A stretch of 64,000 nucleotides of DNA from Planctomycetota bacterium (lineage in GTDB: Bacteria > Planctomycetota > UBA1135 > UBA2386): positions 1 to 64,000 of the forward strand of contig JANQJF010000054.1 of NCBI GenBank assembly GCA_028281765.1. Direction: 5' to 3'. The position numbers were made by a program, and so were the translations under genes. Positions 9,132-17,332 of this stretch are shown here, piece after piece (the stretch's first letter is position 1; every line of letters starts with the position of its first letter). The notes under the pieces are model-generated. The model was given only the letters and a program-made list of their open reading frames with translations. It searched no databases and had not been told where the DNA came from.

Positions 9132-10052
9132 TCACGCCCGCAGGTCGGGAAAGTGATCGTGCATCACCGGCTTCGGCCGGCGGTCGACGGTGAACATTCC
9201 CCAGTGCTTCTCCGGCTCGTCGGGATCGGGCGAACCCTTCCACGGTTCGTCGAACGCTTCGAACACGTAGGTCAGCACTTCGTGCTCCTCCGCCCAGCGT
9301 GACAGCTCGTGGTAGTACCGAATCTGGTGCTCCGCGCTCGCGTTGCCGGGATCGATACCGCGCCCGTTGGAGCGCGTTGTCCAGCCCGCTTCGGTGATCA
9401 CGACGGACTTGTCCGGGTAGCGCTCGGCGATCTTCCGCCACTGCGCGTCCGTGAGCGCAATCGCCTGGTCCACGGAGCAGTACTCCCACACCGGGTAGAC
9501 GTGGATCGACGCGAAATCCAGCTCGTCGACGAGCGGCGCGAGTTCGCCGAACCACGGCACGTGGTTCTCGCAGAACGTCACGGGCTGGCGAATGGCTGCC
9601 TTCAGTCGGCGCACGTACTCGATGACGCGCTCGACCGGGACCAGGTGATCCGTCCAGTCGACCGTCGCTTCGTTGCCGGCCGACACCGACGCGACGAGCG
9701 ACGGGTAGCGGTTCGCGAGATCGATCGCACGATCGATCTCGGCGCCGTTCTTGATGCGGTTCGCCTCGAGCTCTTCGTCGCTGTAGACGCCACCCCATGC
9801 GCACCGCGGATTGCTGACCTCCGCGTCGATATACGCCCCGAGCATCACTTCGAAGGGCAAGCCGAGCCGTTCGATCGCAGCGAGCACGAGCTCGGCATGA
9901 GGGCCGCTGTCGTAGAGGCGCAACTTCCGCCACCGCCGCGCGAGGATCCGAAGGTCTTCTTCGATCTCCGCATCGGACGGGTACACGCCGCTGTCCGGAC
10001 TCTGCCCCTCGCGATAGCCGGAGTAGCAGATCCCTTCGAACTCACTCGACAA
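9132..10052 (-). CDS. glycoside hydrolase family 17-like beta-glucanase (second copy)
   Basis: 306 residues, a TIM-barrel glucan endo-1,3-beta-glucosidase-like protein. The acid/base Glu is expected at E128 in VSAGNEAT and the nucleophile at E221 in VVITEAGWTT, matching the GNE and E-x-GW signatures of GH17. The start is a TTG (10052-10050) that overlaps the end of the upstream GH17-like gene; GGAGG stands 8 nt before it and the protein then begins SSEFEGICYSGYREGQ, equivalent to the start of the barrel in its neighbour (LHGLCFSAYTDDQG). No signal peptide, so cytoplasmic hydrolysis of imported beta-glucan oligosaccharides is likeliest. A longer upstream start would add an Arg-rich segment overlapping the neighbour. 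Confidence 0.8.
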   Translation of the reverse strand: MSSEFEGICYSGYREGQSPDSGVYPSDAEIEEDLRILARRWRKLRLYDSGPHAELVLAAIERLGLPFEVMLGAYIDAEVSNPRCAWGGVYSDEELEANRIKNGAEIDRAIDLANRYPSLVASVSAGNEATVDWTDHLVPVERVIEYVRRLKAAIRQPVTFCENHVPWFGELAPLVDELDFASIHVYPVWEYCSVDQAIALTDAQWRKIAERYPDKSVVITEAGWTTRSNGRGIDPGNASAEHQIRYYHELSRWAEEHEVLTYVFEAFDEPWKGSPDPDEPEKHWGMFTVDRRPKPVMHDHFPDLRA

Positions 10053-10959
10053 GCTTCGACCCTCCGTGCGCGTCCCAGAGTCCCCAGTAGGCGCCACAGT
10101 CACCCTCGGGTCCGACCTTCCAGGCCTCGTCGAACGACGAGAACCAGAACAGTGGAATCTCCTCGTCATCGGCCCACGCGATCAGGTTGAGCGCGTAGAG
10201 AGCCATGTTTCGTAATGACGGAACGGCACCGCCGACCGGGTGACCGGCAGACGGCCAACCCGTCTCGGCGATGACGATGGGCTTGCCTTCGGACACGGCC
10301 TGGACGCGCCGCACCATCTCTTGGGCGTAGCTGATCGAGTACTCGAGCGGCACCTCTTCCCAGAACGGATAGCAGTTGATCGGCAGGAAGTCGCACGCCT
10401 CGACGAGCGAGGGATGCTGCGTGAACAGGAAGTAGGCGTCCACGTATGCGACCGGCACATCCGGCACGGCCGCCCTCACCATTCCGATCTTGTCGAGCAG
10501 CTCGGCTTCGGACATCTCCTCGCGCAACAGGACTTCGTTGCCGACCGCGACGAGGTCGGCGTATCCAGCACACGCGACTTCGATCACGCTCTCGATCTCG
10601 ATTGCGTTCTGCTCTTCGTCGTCGCCGATCCACGCGCCAACCAGCGTCTTCAGACCGAGCTCCTTCGCGATCCGCGCCGCGTGCTCGTTGCCTTCGGTGC
10701 ACGAAAACGTCCTTATCCAACGCGTGCACGGCGCAATCTGCGCGAGACGCGTACCCACCTGGACGTCGCCGAGCACGGTCTTGCTCTCTGGCCCCTGGTC
10801 GTCGGTGTATGCACTGAAGCACAGTCCATGCAGTCCGAGGTCGAGGATCCCACGCAGCTTGCTCAGCAGCTCGGAGGTCGGAAGATCGTCGAACGACAGA
10901 GCTTCGGCAGGCCGCCAGCCCGCCATCAGCTCCGCACCTTGTGCGTGGAGTTGGCCCAT
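10042..10959 (-). CDS. glycoside hydrolase family 17-like beta-glucanase (first copy)
   Basis: 305 residues with a TIM-barrel pattern. GNE (E142) in LVAVGNEVLL and ETGWPSAG (E232) are the two catalytic Glu motifs of GH17 endo-beta-1,3-glucanases and glucanosyltransferases. Other barrel features include LPINCYPFWEEVPLEYS and a C-terminal FWFSSFDEAWK. It has no signal peptide. The stop codon overlaps the start of the next GH17-like gene by 11 nt, so the two are translationally coupled. The paralogues share layout but not close identity. With the GH30 gene upstream on the same strand this looks like a beta-glucan (laminarin-type) degradation group. Confidence 0.85.
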   Translation of the reverse strand: MGQLHAQGAELMAGWRPAEALSFDDLPTSELLSKLRGILDLGLHGLCFSAYTDDQGPESKTVLGDVQVGTRLAQIAPCTRWIRTFSCTEGNEHAARIAKELGLKTLVGAWIGDDEEQNAIEIESVIEVACAGYADLVAVGNEVLLREEMSEAELLDKIGMVRAAVPDVPVAYVDAYFLFTQHPSLVEACDFLPINCYPFWEEVPLEYSISYAQEMVRRVQAVSEGKPIVIAETGWPSAGHPVGGAVPSLRNMALYALNLIAWADDEEIPLFWFSSFDEAWKVGPEGDCGAYWGLWDAHGGSKLVE

Positions 10960-11085
10960 GGGAGAGCGAGAATCTTAGCTCTGCTGGATTCCGAGCCAAC
11001 TATCGCGGTGACTAGTCTGCATACCCACGCCGGCGGGAATGCGCCTGACCGCGTCCAGTTCAGCGAGCTCTCGGTAAGGGTTGGG

Positions 11086-12552
11086 CTACGGCTCCAAGAC
11101 CACGGTCAGAAGCGACGCAGGAGGGCTCTCGACGCGCATCGCCTGTCCATCCCACCCTAGGTCGACCTCCATCTCGGTATGGGACTCGTTGAACACGTGC
11201 ACGGCGCGGCCGCCCTCAGGGCCCTGGAGCGCGGCCGCCCACAGTCCGCTCGCGCCGTCGACCGAGGCCTCGACGACCGTCGCACCGGGACGGGTGTAGC
11301 GGGACACCTGCGCGAGGATGTGGAACAGTGGCGTGACGTAGACGTCCTCGTCGTCGACGAGGATCGGCGCGAGACAGAAGTTCCCGACGTGATTCGGTCC
11401 CCCACGCCGATCGAGCACGAGGTTCCAGTCGACCCACCCCGACAGCCAGTGCCCCAGTCCACCCACGAGATCGCGGGCGTAGCGGAACGCGGCGACGTAC
11501 GGTGGGTGATCGACGAATGGTTCAGGCAGCCAGTCCCATCCCCAGTCGGTCGCTTCCTGGCGCCAAAACCAACGATCGCTGCGCCACCACGGCGTCGGCG
11601 CATCGGGACCGCGGTCCTTGCCCTTCCCGAAGACGTTGTCGATGCAAGCCTCGGTCTGCAGGATCGGTCGATCGGGCCAAGCCGCGTGCAGCTCGTCGAG
11701 CTCATTCTCGAAGACACGGAACGTCGAGTCGTACCAGTGCACCGCGGTGCCGAACGCATGGGGCGCGGCCTCGGCATCGCCGAACACGACGTCGGCGTAT
11801 TCCTTCATCCCCTTGCGGTTCTGATCGAAGATCAGGATGCGCGCGTCGTGTCCACGTTCGCGCAACACGGGGCCGAGCGTGCGGACGAACGCGCGCTGCT
11901 GCTCCGGCGTCATCTCCATCGACTCCCACGTGCCACCATTGCCGTGGGGTTCGTTGACCGGAGTCACGGCCCACGTCGGGGCGCCAGCATCCGCGTAGGC
12001 CTCGATGTAGCGCGCGATGTAGCGCGCGAACGTCTCGTAGTGATGCTCGAGAAGCGCCCCGCCGCGACGCGCCTCGGGCTCGAAGAACCGACCGTTGTCC
12101 TTCATCCACGGCGGCGCCGTCCAAGGCGATGCGATGATCCGGAAGTCGGCGCCCGGCACCGCAATCGCATCGCGGATCAGATCGAGGTGCCCGTTGTCGC
12201 GATCGACGTCGATCGAGAAGTCCGCGAGTTCAGGATCTTCGGCTGGCGCATAGGTGTAGCTCGACGTGCTGAAGTCGCAGCTCGCGATGTGCGTGCGCAC
12301 CATGCTGAAGCCCGCGCCTTCAGGACCGAACGCGAGCTCGAGGACACGCTGGCGTTGCTCGGGTCGCAGTCTGGAGAGCGCCGCAGCGGACGCCTGGGTC
12401 AGCGAGCTGCCGATGCCGAACACCGTCTGGCGGGAGCTCGAGGAATCGATCGTGATGGTCGCGTCGGCCGCGGCGTCGCCTGCGGACAAGGACGCAGACT
12501 GCTCGACGACGGTCTGGGCGTCGCCGCTCGCCGACGTGATCACGGTGCGCAT
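11086..12552 (-). CDS. glycoside hydrolase family 30 beta-glucanase/glucosylceramidase-like
   Basis: 488 residues from ATG 12552. Full GH30 layout: FGIGSSLTQASAAALS at about 45-60, FSMVRTHIASCDFSTSSYTY, IIASPWTAPPWMKDNG, acid/base E201 in AVTPVNEPHG and nucleophile E301 in ILQTEACIDN, then the side beta-domain (FSSP-type) at the C-terminus. GH30 enzymes include glucosylceramidases and endo-1,6-beta-glucanases; beside two GH17-like genes a beta-1,6-branch activity on laminarin-like glucan is a reasonable guess. No signal peptide is present. The long upstream minus-strand frame before this ATG is Arg/Ser-rich and is not included. Confidence 0.92.
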   Translation of the reverse strand: MRTVITSASGDAQTVVEQSASLSAGDAAADATITIDSSSSRQTVFGIGSSLTQASAAALSRLRPEQRQRVLELAFGPEGAGFSMVRTHIASCDFSTSSYTYAPAEDPELADFSIDVDRDNGHLDLIRDAIAVPGADFRIIASPWTAPPWMKDNGRFFEPEARRGGALLEHHYETFARYIARYIEAYADAGAPTWAVTPVNEPHGNGGTWESMEMTPEQQRAFVRTLGPVLRERGHDARILIFDQNRKGMKEYADVVFGDAEAAPHAFGTAVHWYDSTFRVFENELDELHAAWPDRPILQTEACIDNVFGKGKDRGPDAPTPWWRSDRWFWRQEATDWGWDWLPEPFVDHPPYVAAFRYARDLVGGLGHWLSGWVDWNLVLDRRGGPNHVGNFCLAPILVDDEDVYVTPLFHILAQVSRYTRPGATVVEASVDGASGLWAAALQGPEGGRAVHVFNESHTEMEVDLGWDGQAMRVESPPASLLTVVLEP

Positions 12553-12559
12553 GGCGAGC

Positions 12560-12590
12560 AAGCTATCCCGCTTCGACCGCCCCGGGTCAA
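12560..12590 (-). promoter_or_regulatory. candidate promoter of the GH30 gene
   Basis: On the minus strand TTGACC (12590-12585), a 19-nt spacer and TAGCTT (12565-12560), which ends 7 nt before ATG 12552. No Shine-Dalgarno lies in between, so a leaderless transcript is likely. Confidence 0.4.
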
Positions 12591-12754
12591 CCCGGCCGCA
12601 AGGATTCGTGCTCACGAGCCGGTAGCCCCGCGTCGTTACTTTCGTCGATCCGCTATCGCGTGCGGCTGCGCGGTATCCCATGCTCCCCTCGTTCCACCTC
12701 ACGAATGTTCGAAGTCGCGGGGAATGCCGCCCGCGCTGATCGGAAGAGGCAGCC

Positions 12755-13219
12755 ATGCCGTCGAGCCCTCGCGAACCACGAGACTCGCTTCGACTCGGGA
12801 TCCACGTCGGAGCCGCCGTCACCGCCTTGTTGCTGATCAGCCCCTACGTCCAAGCAGTCGTTGCCCCGGCCTACATCCTCGGACCGATCGTCGGCACCTG
12901 GATCCTGATCTGGCACCGTGGCCAATCGCTCGATTACTCGGACGGTGCACGCGTCGGATTCCTCAGTTCCTTCTACGGGTCCGTCGCAGCCATCGCTCTC
13001 CACCACCTGGCCCGAAGAGCCGAGGAGCTGGAGATCTGGAGCATCGAGAACCTGTACCTACTCCCCCCGCTCCTCGCGGACCTCGGCCTCGAAGGCGAGA
13101 GCGTCGGCGACTGGTACCTGTGGATGGCGCAGCTGGTGATCCTGACGATCGTGGCGGGTGCGCTCGGGGCGCCGTCGGGAGTGCTCGGGGTGAAGTTGTT
13201 CTCGAAGGCGGAGCACTAG
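12755..13219 (+). CDS. small integral membrane protein
   Basis: 154 residues with about four hydrophobic segments: GAAVTALLLISPYVQAVVAP, AYILGPIVGTWILIW, a weaker one around FLSSFYGSVAAIALHHL, and LVILTIVAGALGAP near the C-terminus. It starts after a GGAAGAGG site. I recognise no named family. It is divergent from the GH30 gene and is followed after 17 nt by a soluble helical-repeat-like protein on the same strand, so they may be co-transcribed. Confidence 0.7.
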   Translation: MPSSPREPRDSLRLGIHVGAAVTALLLISPYVQAVVAPAYILGPIVGTWILIWHRGQSLDYSDGARVGFLSSFYGSVAAIALHHLARRAEELEIWSIENLYLLPPLLADLGLEGESVGDWYLWMAQLVILTIVAGALGAPSGVLGVKLFSKAEH

Positions 13220-13236
13220 TCGCATCCCCAAGGCCC

Positions 13237-13746
13237 ATGAACCTCGCACACGAACTGACGGCCTACGACGGGAAGAGCACGTATCTTCTCGAACGGATCC
13301 GAGACGGCGTCCCGGTAGCCGATGCCCCGCTCGACAACGCGATCCGCCTTTGCACGAGCGACGAAGGCCACGTCGCGACCGGCGCGAGCTGGCTCTTGCG
13401 AGCCTGGCTGGAGCTCGGCTCGCCGACGACCGGCGCGCAGGCACAGCGGCTCAGCCGTCAACTCGAGCACATCGATGCTCCCTGGACCGCACAGCACATC
13501 TGCCAGAGCGTCGGCCGGCTCGAGATCTCCGATCCGGAGACAGCGCGGCGATTCGGGGTTTTCCTGCACCGATGGATCGCCAGCGAACGACCCTTCGCGC
13601 GCGCGTGGGCCGTGGACGGACTGCATCGCCTCGCCTGCATCCATGACGAGTTCACCGCCCCCGCGGACGCCGCGATCGCGGCTGCACTCGAGGATCCGGC
13701 GGCATCGGTTCGCGCGCGCGCCCGTCGGATCCTCGCGGAATCGTGA
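13237..13746 (+). CDS. helical (HEAT-like) protein of unknown function
   Basis: 169 residues starting MNLAHELTAYDGKS. The sequence is mostly amphipathic alpha-helix with Ala/Arg/Leu-rich segments (IRLCTSDEGHVATGASWLL, FLHRWIASERPFARAWAVD, AAIAAALEDPAASVRARAR), like short HEAT-type repeats. No signal peptide or membrane segment. It lies directly after the small membrane protein, probably in the same transcript. No function can be assigned. Confidence 0.7.
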   Translation: MNLAHELTAYDGKSTYLLERIRDGVPVADAPLDNAIRLCTSDEGHVATGASWLLRAWLELGSPTTGAQAQRLSRQLEHIDAPWTAQHICQSVGRLEISDPETARRFGVFLHRWIASERPFARAWAVDGLHRLACIHDEFTAPADAAIAAALEDPAASVRARARRILAES

Positions 13747-13793
13747 GTCCGCGAGGTTCGCGAGAATCGGCGTAACGAACCCGCGCCACGGCA

Positions 13794-13818
13794 AGTGAGT
13801 CCAGTGAGAGGACTCACT
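13794..13818 (+). promoter_or_regulatory. perfect hairpin over the ribosome binding site
   Basis: AGTGAGTCC (13794-13802) and GGACTCACT (13810-13818) form a perfect 9-bp stem with a 7-nt AGTGAGA loop, ending one base before ATG 13820. The GAGAGGA Shine-Dalgarno (13806-13812) is split between the loop and the 3' arm, so the fold could limit translation, or the inverted repeat could be a protein operator. Confidence 0.5.
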
Positions 13819-13819
13819 C

Positions 13820-14335
13820 ATGAAGATCGCTACTCTGTTCCTGGCGCTCTGCGCCTTCGCCACGACCGCCGTCGCACAAACCACGGGTGTGCCCGGCTTC
13901 AACGACTACACCATCGCCGGAAGCGGCTCCGGCTCGACGTCGTGCACGGCGGTCAACATCGCTGGCGGCGGCCCGACGACGTTCCAGGTCAGCACGGCTC
14001 CTGGTGCGCCGGTCGTGTTCTTGTTCACGCCGAACTGCCCGTGCTCGCCGTGCTTCTTCCCCTTACCGGCGACGTCGTCCGCGTGCCCGATCCCCTACAC
14101 AGCGTGCGTGAGCTCCGACGGCACGGCGACCAATCAATCGCTCGATCTGATCCTGTCCGGGACCTGTTCGATGCTCGCCGTCACCGTGCCCGCCGACGCC
14201 TTCGGCAACGCGACGATCTCGATCAATCTACCGGCCGGATGGTTGATCGGCACGCAAGCTGCCGCTGCCCACCCCTGCAACGCCAGCAGCTCATTCCCGG
14301 TGCTCATGACGCAGAGCTACACGGTGACGACGTAG
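13820..14335 (+). CDS. secreted cysteine-containing protein of unknown function
   Basis: 171 residues with a clear Sec signal peptide (MKIATLFLALCAFATTAVA, cleavage after AVA). The mature part is Ser/Thr/Gly-rich, predicted beta, with a dense cysteine patch (FTPNCPCSPCFFPLPATSSACPIPYTACV) broken into several pairs, and a C-terminal LPAGWLIGTQAAAAHPCN region. It resembles the short secreted beta-sandwich proteins of this genome type, of which a remnant is seen at 62377-62580. A hairpin covers its ribosome binding site. Function unknown. Confidence 0.8.
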   Translation: MKIATLFLALCAFATTAVAQTTGVPGFNDYTIAGSGSGSTSCTAVNIAGGGPTTFQVSTAPGAPVVFLFTPNCPCSPCFFPLPATSSACPIPYTACVSSDGTATNQSLDLILSGTCSMLAVTVPADAFGNATISINLPAGWLIGTQAAAAHPCNASSSFPVLMTQSYTVTT

Positions 14336-14357
14336 CGGCCCGTGGAGCCACCGGCTG

Positions 14358-14534
14358 CTAGTCCGCGACGCGCCCGACCTCGATCAACGTTCGGACCGCG
14401 GGATACAGCTTCGCAATCACGATCGCGTTCACCGCAGCGACGCCGATCCACGCCCACGGGAACATCGAAGCCGGAACGAACGCGACGGAGATCAGGGCCG
14501 CGAACAAGAAGCACAGCAGCTTCACGACTCGCAT
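14358..14534 (-). CDS. small two-helix membrane protein
   Basis: 58 residues if begun at ATG 14534 (MRVVKLLCFLFAALISVAF). Two hydrophobic helices are visible: LLCFLFAALISVAFVPASM and FPWAWIGVAAVNAIVIAKL. In-frame starts further upstream (14585 or 14702) would add an Arg/Pro-rich extension and have no better ribosome binding site. The gene is convergent with the secreted protein gene, 22 nt away. Function unknown. Confidence 0.5.
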   Translation of the reverse strand: MRVVKLLCFLFAALISVAFVPASMFPWAWIGVAAVNAIVIAKLYPAVRTLIEVGRVAD

Positions 14535-14923
14535 CGTGACGTCGCGCTCGTGGACCGCCCCGCGCCGCGGACGATCGAGCGGCATCGGGCGACGGAGCTG
14601 GTGGATCGGGGACGGACCCGGCTCCCGGTGCGCGAGCCCGTGACGCTCGCGACCAGGAGTGCGAATTTGACTCGGAATAGAACGGATTCGAACGGGTTCC
14701 ATGCTGCTGCCTCCTCTGCGCTTCAGACTCGCCGCCTACGGGAACTCCGCGCCGAAATCCTCGGGTTTCGACTGGCGGCGCCGAGGCGCTGCGGAAGGAG
14801 ACGGTCGACGCGGAGTTTTCTTACCGCGATTTCTGCCGACCCGGCCAAGAACGGAAGACTCGTTCAGAGCACCGCAGCTCGAGATCTCCGCTATCCTCCG
14901 GCCGCTTCCTCCGACGCACCAGC
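14535..14923. other. intergenic region before the DUF6288 gene
   Basis: About 390 nt between the small membrane protein and the gene at 14924. I see no credible gene. A TATCCT box near 14890 is the only promoter-like element noted for the downstream gene. Confidence 0.5.
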
Positions 14924-17332
14924 ATGACCGTGATCCCGTTCCTCGCCCGCTACGCCGTCTCCTCCATCTTGACTTTTGGTTGCGCCGTCTCTGTGGCGAC
15001 CCCGCAAGACGCGAATCCCGACTTCACGCGCGGCGGCGCGATCCCGAAGGACGCACCCCACGACTGGACACTCGGTGCAACCGGCGCCAGAGGCTGGATG
15101 TACGGCGAAAAGCTCGTCACGACCGAAGCGCGCCAGATCGCGATCACCGAGGTCGCGAACGGTTCGCCCGCCGACGGCGTGCTCGAGGCCGGAGATGTCG
15201 TCCTCGGAGTATCCGGCACGCCGTTCTCCTACGACCCTCGGACAGAATTCGGGAAGGCTCTCACGGTCGCCGAGTCGGAGGCCGCGCGCGGCGAGCTTTC
15301 GCTGATCCGTTGGCGTGACGGAGAACGTCGAAACGTCACGCTGACCCTTCCCGTCCTCGGCGACTACAGCACAACCGCACCGTACGAATGCGCGAAGTCC
15401 CGCCGGATCCTGGAACTGGGATGCGCGACGCTCGCGAAACGGATCGCGAATCCGAAGTATCGCGCCAATCCGATCCCACGCTCGCTCAACGCGCTCGCTT
15501 TGCTCGCGAGCGGCGATCCGCAGTACCTGCCGCTGATCCGCAAAGAAGTGCAGTGGGCCGCGGACTTCTCCTCCGACAGCTTCCAGACCTGGTACTACGG
15601 GTACGTCATCACACTTCTCGCGGAATACAAGATGGCGACCGGGGACGACTCTGTCATGCCCGGCCTGCAGCGACTCGCGCTCGAAGCCGCAAACGGACAG
15701 AGCCTCGTCGGATCCTGGGGCCACGGGTTCGTCAAGGCCGACGGAAGGCTCTCCGGCTACGGCATGATGAACGCGCCGGGCCTGCCGCTGACGATCTCCC
15801 TCGTGCTCGCGCGCAAAGCAGGCGTCAGGGGCAAGACGATCCAACGCGCGATCGATCGCAGCCTCGACCTGCTGCGCTTCTACATCGGCAAGGGCGCGAT
15901 TCCGTACGGCGACCACCATCCGTGGATCGAGACGCACGAAGACAACGGCAAGTGCGGCATGGCTTCCGTCCTGTTCCATCTCCTGGGGGAGGCCCACGGC
16001 GCCGCGTTCTTCTCCCGCATGAGCCTCGCGTCACATGGCGCGGAACGCGACTGCGGGCACACCGGCAATTTCTTCAACGTCTTCTGGGCGCTGCCGTCCG
16101 TCGCACGGTCCGGCCCCATCGCGACCGGCGAGTGGATGGAGGAGTTCGGCGCTTGGTACTTCGATTTGGCGCGCTGCCACGACGGAAGCTTCCGACACCA
16201 GGGTCCGCCGGAGAAGCGCAACGACAAGTACGCGCGCTGGGACTGCACCGGCGCGTACTTGCTCTCCTACGCGATGCCGCTCGAGAAGCTCTACCTGACG
16301 GGCAAGGGCAAGACGGCGTTGCCGAAACTCGACGAAGCTACTGCACGCACTCTGATCGCCGACGGGCACGGTTGGAACAACAAGGATCGCAAGAGCTTCT
16401 TCGACGGCCTCGACGACGACGCTCTGTTCACGCGGCTCCGCAGCTGGTCTCCCGTCGTGCGCGAGCGCGCGGCGATGGCGCTCGGGCGACGCAAGGGTGC
16501 GCACACGGAGCGACTGATCACACTGCTGGGCGCTTCGAACCTGCACGCCCGCTACGGCGCATGCCAGGCGCTGAAGCTGCAGCGCAAGCGCGCCGCCACC
16601 GCGGTCCCCGCCCTGCTCGACGCGTTCCGCGCCGACGACCTCTGGCTTCGCGTGCTCGCCGCCGATGCCCTCGCCGGAATCGGCGCGCCGGCCCGGAAGG
16701 CGGTCCCCGAGATGCTCACACGACTCACCAAGCGCGATCCGAAGAACGACCCGCGCTACATGGAGCAGCGATACCTCTCGTTCGCACTCTTCAACCGTCG
16801 AGGCGGGCTGATCGGCCGGTCGCTCGACGGCATCGATCGGAAGCTCCTGCTGAAGGCCGTCCGCGCAGGCCTGCGCAACGAAGACGGTCGAGCCCGCGGC
16901 AGCTACGGCAGCGTCTACCGCAATCTCGCGTACGAAGAACTGAAGCCACTGCTCCCCGCGATCCGCGATGCGATCGCAGAGCCCGCGCCGAGCGGCATCA
17001 TGTTCGCGAACCAGATCCGCATGAGCGGCATGGAGCTGTTCGCCAAGCACCACATCAGCGAAGGGATCGAGCTACTCGTAGAGTACGCGCGCAACCAGAA
17101 CCCGTGGGCCAGCGAGAAGCGGATCGTCAAGGTCATGGAGATGCTGCGGGGGTACGGAACCCACGCGAAGCGGGTCATCCCGCAGCTGCGGTCTGCGGCC
17201 GACTACTTCGAGAACGACGAGCCGAACTTCCCCAAGCGGCTGAGCCTCGGCAAAGCCAAGCTGGTGCGTGAGACGATCGCGGCCATCGAGGCGTCCACGG
17301 AGAAGCCGAAGTTGGTTCGGCTTGGACGCTAG
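14924..17332 (+). CDS. secreted PDZ / DUF6288 / HEAT-repeat protein
   Basis: 802 residues with an N-terminal signal-like segment (FLARYAVSSILTFGCAVSVA). Residues about 45-150 form a PDZ-like domain typical of DUF6288 proteins: LGATGARGWMYGEKLVTTEA, ITEVANGSPADGVLEAGDVV, LGVSGTPFSYDPR. The middle (about 160-470) is an alpha-helical toroid like terpene-cyclase/prenyltransferase folds (GSWGHGFVKADGRLSGYGMM, IPYGDHHPWIETHEDNGKCG, HTGNFFNVFWALPSVA). The last 300 residues are HEAT-type repeats (ERAAMALGRRK, ARYGACQALKLQRKR, WLRVLAADALAGIG). Such proteins are common in Planctomycetes and have no established function; they are exported. Its stop overlaps that of the convergent gene by 4 nt. Confidence 0.85.
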   Translation: MTVIPFLARYAVSSILTFGCAVSVATPQDANPDFTRGGAIPKDAPHDWTLGATGARGWMYGEKLVTTEARQIAITEVANGSPADGVLEAGDVVLGVSGTPFSYDPRTEFGKALTVAESEAARGELSLIRWRDGERRNVTLTLPVLGDYSTTAPYECAKSRRILELGCATLAKRIANPKYRANPIPRSLNALALLASGDPQYLPLIRKEVQWAADFSSDSFQTWYYGYVITLLAEYKMATGDDSVMPGLQRLALEAANGQSLVGSWGHGFVKADGRLSGYGMMNAPGLPLTISLVLARKAGVRGKTIQRAIDRSLDLLRFYIGKGAIPYGDHHPWIETHEDNGKCGMASVLFHLLGEAHGAAFFSRMSLASHGAERDCGHTGNFFNVFWALPSVARSGPIATGEWMEEFGAWYFDLARCHDGSFRHQGPPEKRNDKYARWDCTGAYLLSYAMPLEKLYLTGKGKTALPKLDEATARTLIADGHGWNNKDRKSFFDGLDDDALFTRLRSWSPVVRERAAMALGRRKGAHTERLITLLGASNLHARYGACQALKLQRKRAATAVPALLDAFRADDLWLRVLAADALAGIGAPARKAVPEMLTRLTKRDPKNDPRYMEQRYLSFALFNRRGGLIGRSLDGIDRKLLLKAVRAGLRNEDGRARGSYGSVYRNLAYEELKPLLPAIRDAIAEPAPSGIMFANQIRMSGMELFAKHHISEGIELLVEYARNQNPWASEKRIVKVMEMLRGYGTHAKRVIPQLRSAADYFENDEPNFPKRLSLGKAKLVRETIAAIEASTEKPKLVRLGR

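Noticed and set aside
11179..13746. An 855-codon plus-strand open frame
   Set aside because: Most of it is antisense to the GH30 gene. Only its last 170 codons are a real gene, starting at ATG 13237.
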